A stretch of 64,000 nt of DNA from Akkermansia sp. (GTDB lineage: Bacteria > Verrucomicrobiota > Verrucomicrobiia > Verrucomicrobiales > Akkermansiaceae), in contig JALFWB010000055.1 of the NCBI GenBank assembly GCA_022787425.1, forward strand, positions 27,032 through 91,031, read 5' to 3'. The notes beneath the pieces were generated by a model. That model was not told the origin of the DNA. It saw only the letters and a program-made list of their open reading frames with translations, and did no database searches. Shown here one piece after another: positions 1-6,876 of the stretch (positions within the stretch are counted from its first letter, which is position 1; every line of letters starts with the position of its first letter). The position numbers and the translations under genes are program-made.

Positions 1-954
1 TTGGAGGGCTTCTCTCTACGCCGCTTTTTCGGCGGCATCTTTGCTCACCACACGGCCGAGGAGGTCGCGGATTTCTTCTGCATGGGCGGCACGGAGTCCA
101 AGCTCCCGCTCAGCCGCGTGCAGACGGAGTGGCCCTCCCCGTGGATTTTCACCCGACTGATTCTGCTGGCTCTGGTGCTGTACGCAGGCTTCCACTGGTG
201 TGGGGATATTTTCCGGAACCTGAAGTTGGTGCCGGGGTGTCTTTTTGTGGGTAACTTCGGTATTCCGTTCTGCATTATGGTGCTTTTCATGGAGCTGAAC
301 GTCTACCGCCATGTGGCTTTTTACGATGTGCTCAAGGCCTTCATGCTCGGCGGATTGTTAGCGATTTTCATTGCTCTCTCCCTCTTTGTGCAGATGGGCT
401 TCTCCGCCGCGCCCCTGGCCGGTATTATCGAGGAACCTGCCAAGCTGGCCGCCGCTGTGCTCATCGGTCGCAGGATGATGGACGGCCGGGCCCTCACCGG
501 TTTGCTCTTAGGCTCTGCCGTGGGCGCAGGATTCGCGGCCTTCGAGAGTGCGGGGTATACCTTTGAGAGCATTATCGCCCTTTGCCTGGAGGTGAAGAAT
601 AGCGGAGAGTCCTCGGCGGATCCGGGGGGATTGATGCATATGCGCGCCGTGCTCTCCCCCTTCTGCCATGTGGTGTGGACAGCCATTACGGCCGGCGGTC
701 TGTGGCTGATGATGGGGCGGCTGAAGGACGAGGGGAAGCCCTGCGGTGTCCTGCATGCCCTCCGTGAGAAACGCTACCTGGCCTTGTTTGCTGTGCCTGT
801 GCTGCTGCATACGCTGTGGAACTGCGACTGGGTGCAGTCTTTCGGCCTGATCTCCTTCGTTTTGTTGGGGCTGGCAGCGTGGGCTACGGTCCTGCGGCTG
901 GTGCAGGCGGGGTTACGCCAGGCTGCCAAGGAGAAGAAGGATGCCGGCTACTGA
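1..954 (+). CDS. PrsW-family intramembrane protease, 5' partial
   Basis: Likely a glutamic-type intramembrane protease of the PrsW/CPBP superfamily, which cleaves substrates inside the cytoplasmic membrane. The reading frame is open at the first base, so the TTG there is probably internal and the N-terminus lies outside the window. Several hydrophobic segments span the rest. The family motifs are visible: EEPAK (residues 144-148 of the visible part), GAGFAAFES (about 175-183) and two membrane-embedded histidines (H223, H270). The visible N-terminal 40 residues are soluble and charged, suggesting a cytosolic domain before the first membrane span. The substrate cannot be inferred. It runs toward the convergent trkH gene with 13 bases between them. 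Confidence 0.75.
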   Translation: MEGFSLRRFFGGIFAHHTAEEVADFFCMGGTESKLPLSRVQTEWPSPWIFTRLILLALVLYAGFHWCGDIFRNLKLVPGCLFVGNFGIPFCIMVLFMELNVYRHVAFYDVLKAFMLGGLLAIFIALSLFVQMGFSAAPLAGIIEEPAKLAAAVLIGRRMMDGRALTGLLLGSAVGAGFAAFESAGYTFESIIALCLEVKNSGESSADPGGLMHMRAVLSPFCHVVWTAITAGGLWLMMGRLKDEGKPCGVLHALREKRYLALFAVPVLLHTLWNCDWVQSFGLISFVLLGLAAWATVLRLVQAGLRQAAKEKKDAGY

Positions 955-967
955 GGTCCCCTGCGTG

Positions 968-2758
968 TCAGGTAAGGGGCAGCTGCTCCTCCGGGTATCG
1001 GAAATGTTCCGGCTCCCCGGGCTTGATGAAAATCATCATGAAGGAAAAGACACCGATGCGCCCGAAGAGCATGTTGACCGTAATCAGCAGCTTAGAGGCC
1101 AAGCACAGGTGAGGGGTGACACCCAGGGAAAAGCCCGTGGTGGCAAAGGCACTTACCTCCTCAAAGAAGAGTGCCTGGGTGCCGCCCGCCGTTCGCGCTG
1201 TCTCCGGTTCCAGCATTAACAGCAGCATGGTGCAGAAGAACACCCAGCTGCCCGCCAGCACTACGGTGGCCATGGCTCGGCCCACCGTGCGGCGAGAGAT
1301 GCAGCACTTGCGCAGCACCACGTCTTGTTTGCCCCTGAGCACGCGAAAAACCTCCAGAACGCACAGCATGAACACGGGCGCAAAGACGCCGCCGCCCGTG
1401 CCGGCCGGGTTGCCGCCCACAAACATCAGGAAACATACGAACAGTTTGTGCGCGGGGCCATAGGTGTTCATGTCACTGAGGTTGAAGCCGGCCGAGCGTC
1501 CCACCGTGATCCAGAGGGACTCCCAGAGGGTCCGGAGCGTGCTCCCACCGTGCTCGGAGGGCTCCAGCGTGCCGATGAGGAAAAGAATCAGCGTGCCCAC
1601 GAGGGTGACAACGAGTGTGACACGCACCGCCACCCAGACATGCGTGCCCCAGCGGGCGGGATTCGGCTTGCGCAGCAGCCTGTTCCTGAGCCGATGCACG
1701 GCCTCCAGATACACGGTGAACCCCAAGGTGCCCACGATGGTGGTGAGCATGATGATGCTCTGACTCGAATAGTTATACAGGATGCACTCCTGCGCCATGT
1801 TGTCGGGGAAGAGAGAAATGCCGGCATTGCCGAAGGCGGAGACGGAGTGGAAGATCGCGTAGAACCACAGGTGCTCCTGCGGCACCCCCGGTACCCCCAG
1901 CCAAGCGTAGTAGAGGGCCACAGCTCCCAGGGCTTCCACGACAAAGGTAACCGTGATGATGAACTTGATGAGCGGGGGAATGTTGCTCACCCCATTCTGA
2001 TCCAAAATATCGGAGATGATCTGCCAGTCTCTCACGCCCAGACGCCTACCCAGCAGCATGAGGAGGAAAAAGGAGAAGGTCATGACACCGATGGTACCTA
2101 CCTGAAAATCCAACAACAGCACACATTTGCCGAAGGGGGTGAAGGTTCCGGCCACATCCACGCAGGACAAGCCCGTGGTGGAGGAGGCAGAAACACACAT
2201 GAAGAAGGCGTCCTCCGGGCTGATGCCGTTGTGGGTTGCCCCGGGAGTCATGAGCAGCAGGGTGCTGATCAGGTTGAAGGCGACCATGCCCGTGAAGAAG
2301 ACGACCGCCGGGGTCCAGCTCTTGTGCCCGGGGCGGAAGTCCGCATCCTTGTGGGCCTGAATGTAGCTGATGAGGTTGAGCACGGCCAAACCGCCGATGA
2401 GCAGGCAGCAGACTAGGGTGGTAGCCATTAGGGTTACGCTGCGCTCGCCCTGCAATACATGCACCAAGCAGGGGACTGCCACGGCAGCGACTGCCAGCTG
2501 TATCCACAGAATGGCCGGGCGCTCGTGCTTCTGAATGTAGGTGGCGATCAAATGAACCGGCACGGAGAGACTGTTGAAGAAGACCAAGCAGGCGATCAGA
2601 AGCAGGCAGGTCTTCTTCATGCTCAACAGTTGTGCCTCCGATGCGCCTGCATTCATGAAGCAAGCTTGCCAAAGCACGATGAACAGGATCAGGATGCCGG
2701 AAATAATCTCCGGTATCTGTAGGGTTGTGTGATGCCGTTTCGGCCCTCCGTTTTCCAT
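968..2758 (-). CDS. TrkH/KtrB-family potassium uptake channel (copy A)
   Basis: Membrane subunit of a Trk/Ktr-type K+ uptake system, 596 residues with about ten hydrophobic segments. All four pore-loop signatures are visible: SSTTGLS, GNAGISLF, GRSAGFN and ATTGFSLG. It lies directly downstream of a close paralogue on the same strand with 63 bases between them, in which copy A has its own promoter. No TrkA/KtrA regulatory subunit is in the window. The start is supported by a TTGCAC-17-TATAAT promoter whose -10 ends nine bases before the ATG. Family assignment is firm; ion specificity (K+ versus Na+-coupled) is inferred. Confidence 0.9.
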   Translation of the reverse strand: MENGGPKRHHTTLQIPEIISGILILFIVLWQACFMNAGASEAQLLSMKKTCLLLIACLVFFNSLSVPVHLIATYIQKHERPAILWIQLAVAAVAVPCLVHVLQGERSVTLMATTLVCCLLIGGLAVLNLISYIQAHKDADFRPGHKSWTPAVVFFTGMVAFNLISTLLLMTPGATHNGISPEDAFFMCVSASSTTGLSCVDVAGTFTPFGKCVLLLDFQVGTIGVMTFSFFLLMLLGRRLGVRDWQIISDILDQNGVSNIPPLIKFIITVTFVVEALGAVALYYAWLGVPGVPQEHLWFYAIFHSVSAFGNAGISLFPDNMAQECILYNYSSQSIIMLTTIVGTLGFTVYLEAVHRLRNRLLRKPNPARWGTHVWVAVRVTLVVTLVGTLILFLIGTLEPSEHGGSTLRTLWESLWITVGRSAGFNLSDMNTYGPAHKLFVCFLMFVGGNPAGTGGGVFAPVFMLCVLEVFRVLRGKQDVVLRKCCISRRTVGRAMATVVLAGSWVFFCTMLLLMLEPETARTAGGTQALFFEEVSAFATTGFSLGVTPHLCLASKLLITVNMLFGRIGVFSFMMIFIKPGEPEHFRYPEEQLPLT

Positions 2759-2767
2759 CGGCGGGGC

Positions 2768-2796
2768 ATTATACCACCGCTTCGGCCCCGGTGCAA
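2768..2796 (-). promoter_or_regulatory. Promoter of trkH copy A, leaderless type
   Basis: TTGCAC (2791-2796), 17-base spacer ending GTGG, TATAAT (2768-2773). Only nine bases separate the -10 from the ATG, so the transcript should start about three bases before the start codon. Confidence 0.75.
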
Positions 2797-2821
2797 GCCC
2801 TTATGCCGTCCTCGGCTTGAG

Positions 2822-4606
2822 TCAGGTAAGGGGCAGCTGCACCTCCGGGTATTGGAAGGGCTTCGGGTCCTTCTGCTGAATGAAGATCATCATGAAGGTA
2901 AACATGCCGATACGTCCGAAAATCATGTTGAGGGAGATGAGCAGCTTGGAGGCCGTGCACAGCTGCGCGGTGATACCCAGTGAGTAGCCTGTGGTGGTGA
3001 AGGCACTCACTTCTTCAAAGAATAAGGCCTGCAGCCCCCCCGATGAGCGGGCCAGCTCCGGCTCCAGCAGCAGCAGCACCAAGGTGCAGAGGCAGATCCA
3101 GCTGCCCGCCAGCACGATGGTGGCCATGGCTCGGCCCACCGTGCGGCGCGAGACGCGGTATTGATGCAGCACCACGTCCTGCTCGCCTCGCAGAATGCGT
3201 AGGACTTCCAGCAGGCAGAGGGCGAACACGGGGGCGTAGATGCCACCGCCCGTTCCGGTGGGGTTGCCGCCCACGAACATCAGGAAACAGACGAAGAGTT
3301 TGTGCGCAGGCCCATAGGTGTTGATATCGCTGAGCGTGAACCCGGTTGAGCGTCCTACCGTGATCCAGAGAGACTCCCAGAAGATGCGGTGCGTCTCTCC
3401 GCCGTGTTCGGAGGGCTCCAGCGCGCCGAGCAGGAAGAGCAGCAGCGTGCCCGTGAGCATGACAATCAGCGTAACACGCACCACCAGCCAAGTGTGCGTG
3501 CCCCAGCGGGCAGGGTTCGGTTTGTGCTGCAACCTGTTCCTGATGCGTTGCATGGCCTCCAGATACACGGTGAAGCCCAAGGTGCCCGCGATGGTGCAGA
3601 GCATCATAACACTCTGGCTCGTGTAGTTATACAAAATGCACTCCTGCCCCATGCTGTTCGGGAAGAGGGAGATGCCGGCGTTGCAGAAGGCGGAGACGGC
3701 ATGGAACAGCGCGTAGAACCACAGATGCTCCTGCGGTACCCCGGGCACATCCAGCCAGGCGTAGTACAGTGCAGTGGCTCCCAAGGCTTCCACGGCAAAG
3801 GTAACCGTGATGACTGATTTGATGAGCGCGGGGATGACGCGTGCGCCCTCTTGGTCCAGTATGTCGGAGAGCACGCGCCTGTCCTGCACACCCAGCCGCT
3901 TGCCCAGCAGCATGATGAGGAAGAAGGAGAAAGTCATGACCCCCATGGCCCCTACCTGAAAATCCATCAGCACCACGCATTTGCCGAGGGGGGTGAAGGT
4001 GCTGCCCACGTCGATGCTCATCAGACCGGTGATGGCGGAGGCCGAGGCACAGGTGAAGAAGGCGTCCTCCAGCCGGATGCCGTTGTAAGTGGCTCCGGGG
4101 GTCATCAACAGCAGGGTGCTTACCAGAATGAAGGCGACCATACCCGTGAAGAACACGACTGCAGGGGACCAGTTTTTGTGTCCGGGACGGAAATCGGCGT
4201 TCTTGTGGGCCTGAATGTAGCTGATGAGGTTGAGCACGGCCAAGCCGCCGATGAGCAGGCAGCAGACCAGGGTTGTGGCCATCAGGGTTACGCTGCGCTC
4301 GCCCTGCAACACATGCACCAAGCAGGGGGCCATGACTGCGCCGATCAACAGCTGAATCCACAGCAGCGGCGGCCGATCGCTCCGCTGAAAGTAGGTGGCG
4401 ATCAGGTGAACGAGCACGGAAAGGGTGTTGAAGAAGGCCAAACCGGCGGTCAATACCAAGCTGGCTTTCTCCATATTCAGTAGCTGCTCTTCGGAAACAC
4501 CGGCCTCCATGAAACAGGCTTGCCATAGCACGATAAACAGAATCAGCATGCCGGAGATTATCTCCGGTATCTGCAGTGCTGTGTGGTGTCTGTTTCGAGT
4601 TGACAT
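2822..4606 (-). CDS. TrkH/KtrB-family potassium uptake channel (copy B)
   Basis: 594-residue paralogue of the adjacent copy A, similar along its whole length, pointing to tandem duplication. A stretch of 42 residues (94-135 here, 96-137 in copy A) is identical. The pore loops differ: SAITGLM in place of SSTTGLS, CNAGISLF in place of GNAGISLF, GRSTGFT in place of GRSAGFN and TTTGYSLG in place of ATTGFSLG. The conserved filter glycines remain, so the channel should work but may differ in selectivity or gating. A longer open frame extends 12 codons upstream, but its first codons overlap the promoter; the ATG at 4606 lies seven bases after a TATACT -10 and is preferred. Confidence 0.9.
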   Translation of the reverse strand: MSTRNRHHTALQIPEIISGMLILFIVLWQACFMEAGVSEEQLLNMEKASLVLTAGLAFFNTLSVLVHLIATYFQRSDRPPLLWIQLLIGAVMAPCLVHVLQGERSVTLMATTLVCCLLIGGLAVLNLISYIQAHKNADFRPGHKNWSPAVVFFTGMVAFILVSTLLLMTPGATYNGIRLEDAFFTCASASAITGLMSIDVGSTFTPLGKCVVLMDFQVGAMGVMTFSFFLIMLLGKRLGVQDRRVLSDILDQEGARVIPALIKSVITVTFAVEALGATALYYAWLDVPGVPQEHLWFYALFHAVSAFCNAGISLFPNSMGQECILYNYTSQSVMMLCTIAGTLGFTVYLEAMQRIRNRLQHKPNPARWGTHTWLVVRVTLIVMLTGTLLLFLLGALEPSEHGGETHRIFWESLWITVGRSTGFTLSDINTYGPAHKLFVCFLMFVGGNPTGTGGGIYAPVFALCLLEVLRILRGEQDVVLHQYRVSRRTVGRAMATIVLAGSWICLCTLVLLLLEPELARSSGGLQALFFEEVSAFTTTGYSLGITAQLCTASKLLISLNMIFGRIGMFTFMMIFIQQKDPKPFQYPEVQLPLT

Positions 4607-4613
4607 CGCGGGC

Positions 4614-4642
4614 AGTATACCACAGCGGCGGCGGCTGTGCAA
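4614..4642 (-). promoter_or_regulatory. Promoter of trkH copy B, leaderless type
   Basis: TTGCAC (4637-4642), 17-base spacer ending GTGG, TATACT (4614-4619), then seven bases to the ATG. It is nearly the same as the promoter of copy A, so the promoter seems to have been duplicated with the gene. Confidence 0.75.
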
Positions 4643-4698
4643 GCAGTATTATTAACGGCCTGCGTGGCAGCTTCCGTGCCTGCTGACATAAAGTCTGC

Positions 4699-4727
4699 TT
4701 GCGCCCGGCGCGCGGAGGGGGTAACAT
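4699..4727 (+). promoter_or_regulatory. Promoter of the tonB-exbB-exbD operon
   Basis: TTGCGC (4699-4704), 17 bases, TAACAT (4722-4727). The -10 overlaps the ATG at 4726. If used, transcription would begin near the in-frame GTG at 4735, giving a leaderless message that starts three codons later than annotated. Confidence 0.45.
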
Positions 4728-5829
4728 GGTGGGCGTGTACGGGGGTGAGCACAGACGCAGCAGGGGAGGCCGAGCCGGCTTGGCGGTGGCTTGTGCGGTG
4801 CTGTCTTTGTTGGTGCACGGTGGGGCTGCCGTGGGTGTGGTAGCTTTGCAGGGCCTGCTGCCCGAGCCGTCCGTTACCGGGTTTTCATCCCGTGCTGAGG
4901 AGCCGCCGAAGGTGCGTTTGTTGCGTGTAGCTCCTGCAGCGGAGCCGGAGAAGCCGCTCGCTTTTGCCAAGACGGATCCGGATCGACCGCAGGAGTCGCC
5001 GGAGAAGCCGGATTTCATCGGGGCTCGCGATGCCCGGGCCGCGAGTGACCCCCATGCTTATACCAACCGTTCGGAGGAGCATGCCCCCGCTATGGAGGGG
5101 CTTGAGGACCGGCAGGAGCTGAATACCGTGGAGCAGGAGCGGCAGGATGGGTTCATCGGGTCGGAGGCCGGGGCTGCTTCCGCCGAACCGCCTTCGCCGC
5201 CTTCTCCGCAGCCCACCGCTGAGGCGGAGGCGAAGCGGAGTCCGGATGCACCGAGCAGCGCGCCGGAACGCCCTGCGGAGCAGCAGCCGACCGTGCCGGA
5301 GGAGAAGGCGCACGATGGGGAGGCCGAGGAGCCCTCCGAACAGGGGGAGACTGAGCAGACGAAGGTGGGGGAGGTGCCTGTGCCGACATCCGCTCCGGCT
5401 CCCAAAAAGGTGTATTATGACCCCACGCTCACGCCGGCTGCCCAGCCGGGTTTCCGTACCCACGAGCGAAAGTCACGCAGCACGGGTAGCTTCGTCGTGG
5501 GGCGCGGGGCTTCGTTGAACGTTTCGCGCACACCGATGGGGCTATATCAGGCGCACCTCTACCGCCTCATTGCTGCTCACTGGTATGCTCAGTGTGATGA
5601 GCATCGCGGAGACATCATCCCGGGGTCCATTACATTCAGCATCCGACTCAACCGGCGCGGGCGCATCGTGAATATGGATCTCGTGCGCCGTACCGGTGCC
5701 GGTGTCCTGCAGCAGAACTTCACCCTTCTGGCCATTCGTCAGACTTCGCCGCCCCCCATGCCGGAGGAGGTGCAGCGGGAGATGGTCGGTGATTTATTGG
5801 AGCTTTACTTTACCTTTATTTTCTACTGA
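4726..5829 (+). CDS. tonB: TonB-like energy transducer
   Basis: Periplasm-spanning protein expected to carry energy from an ExbB-ExbD proton channel to TonB-dependent outer-membrane transporters. It has one hydrophobic segment near the N-terminus, a long Pro/Glu/Ala-rich linker (roughly residues 60-235) and a C-terminal domain with the TonB-type pattern YQAHLYRLIAAHWY...ITFSIRLNRRGRIVNMDLVRRTG. The C-terminal match is distant but the exbB and exbD genes follow at 18 and 3 bases, which settles the role. Start: ATG 4726 has GGAGGGG five bases upstream, one of the few good Shine-Dalgarno sequences here; a leaderless GTG at 4735 is the alternative. The gene is 367 codons from ATG 4726. Confidence 0.8.
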   Translation: MVGVYGGEHRRSRGGRAGLAVACAVLSLLVHGGAAVGVVALQGLLPEPSVTGFSSRAEEPPKVRLLRVAPAAEPEKPLAFAKTDPDRPQESPEKPDFIGARDARAASDPHAYTNRSEEHAPAMEGLEDRQELNTVEQERQDGFIGSEAGAASAEPPSPPSPQPTAEAEAKRSPDAPSSAPERPAEQQPTVPEEKAHDGEAEEPSEQGETEQTKVGEVPVPTSAPAPKKVYYDPTLTPAAQPGFRTHERKSRSTGSFVVGRGASLNVSRTPMGLYQAHLYRLIAAHWYAQCDEHRGDIIPGSITFSIRLNRRGRIVNMDLVRRTGAGVLQQNFTLLAIRQTSPPPMPEEVQREMVGDLLELYFTFIFY

Positions 5830-5847
5830 TAACCTACGCATTCGTTT

Positions 5848-6423
5848 ATGTTAAAATCGATTATTGAGTTCTTGGATGTCTGTCAACCCTTCGGTTACCT
5901 GCTTCTGCTTTGCTCGCTGACCATGGTGGCTGCGGTGTTCTATCACCTGATGAGTCGTGGCAATTTGCGCACGTTGCGGCGCCTGCAGGCCCTCCCGCTC
6001 TCCGACATGGCCGCCTCTTGTTCACCTTCCGGCGGGCCCTTGGAGGCGGAGGTGGTGTTTATTCGTGAGCACCGCGATGCGCCGGGGCTGGAGACGGAGG
6101 TGGAGGCGCACCTGCGTGTGTTCATGGATTCCCTTCGCTCGGGTCTGTCGCTCATCAGTACGATGACGAACGTGGCTCCCATGCTCGGCATTCTGGGTAC
6201 GGCGCGGGGCTTGGTAACCATTTTCGGGGTCTTCGGTAACGAGGCCGCACAGCAGGGCATTGCTCTGGGTATCTCGCAGGCTTTGTATACCACCATCTTC
6301 GGCCTTGCTATCGCGGTGCCCGGTGTGATTGCAACGGCTTGCTTTGAGCGTGCACTGGAGCACCGCGCCGCACTTGTGGAGGCTTTCTTCGCTCATCTCC
6401 TCGCCAACCGTAACCGGCTGTAA
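5848..6423 (+). CDS. exbB: MotA/TolQ/ExbB proton channel family protein
   Basis: Inner-membrane proton channel subunit working with ExbD and TonB. The 191 residues show an N-terminal hydrophobic segment (about 13-33), a cytoplasmic loop, and two further segments with the family pattern LISTMTNVAPMLGILGTARG (about 99-118) and YTTIFGLAIAVPGVIA. It sits 18 bases after tonB and three before exbD. No Shine-Dalgarno sequence precedes the ATG. Confidence 0.88.
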   Translation: MLKSIIEFLDVCQPFGYLLLLCSLTMVAAVFYHLMSRGNLRTLRRLQALPLSDMAASCSPSGGPLEAEVVFIREHRDAPGLETEVEAHLRVFMDSLRSGLSLISTMTNVAPMLGILGTARGLVTIFGVFGNEAAQQGIALGISQALYTTIFGLAIAVPGVIATACFERALEHRAALVEAFFAHLLANRNRL

Positions 6424-6426
6424 CCC

Positions 6427-6846
6427 ATGAAGATTTACTCTCGCAAGCCCCGGCAGGAGGGTATCCCGCTCGTTCCCATGCTGGATATCCTGACCATTCT
6501 GCTCATTTTCTTCATCGTTCACACGGAGCTCAAACATCGTGTCAACGTCATTAACCTGGACCTTCCGCGCACCCATCATCTCGCCGGAAAGCAGGATAAC
6601 GCGGACGCCGTCCTCCTGGAGCTCGGTCCGGATGGCTCCATCGTCTTGGACGGCAAGGCCCTCGGTGCCGCCGACCTCCCCGAGGCCGTCCGTCGCCTAC
6701 GCCAAGCCAATCCCTCCGCCTCCATCCAATTCGCCGCTTCGGAAGCCGCTGCCATGGGCCGCTTCATCGAGGTCCTGGATTGCCTTACCTCCGCCGGTCT
6801 CCGCGTCGAACAAGTGCCCGTCCGCATCGATTACAGGGGGAAGTAG
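6427..6846 (+). CDS. exbD: ExbD/TolR biopolymer transport protein
   Basis: 139-residue partner of ExbB with one membrane segment near the N-terminus and a periplasmic domain. The family signature is visible as PLVPMLDILTILLIFFIV (about residues 13-30), including the conserved aspartate D18 that carries protons. It starts three bases after the exbB stop codon, without a Shine-Dalgarno sequence, so translation is probably coupled. It ends the operon and converges on the leftward orphan gene 30 bases away. Confidence 0.88.
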   Translation: MKIYSRKPRQEGIPLVPMLDILTILLIFFIVHTELKHRVNVINLDLPRTHHLAGKQDNADAVLLELGPDGSIVLDGKALGAADLPEAVRRLRQANPSASIQFAASEAAAMGRFIEVLDCLTSAGLRVEQVPVRIDYRGK

Positions 6847-6876
6847 GGGGGATTGACGCAACTGCCGTTCTGAATG

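Noticed and set aside
1325..2416. A 363-codon frame opposite trkH copy A
   Set aside because: His/Glu-rich shadow; a similar shadow opposite copy B shows that it follows from the channel sequence.
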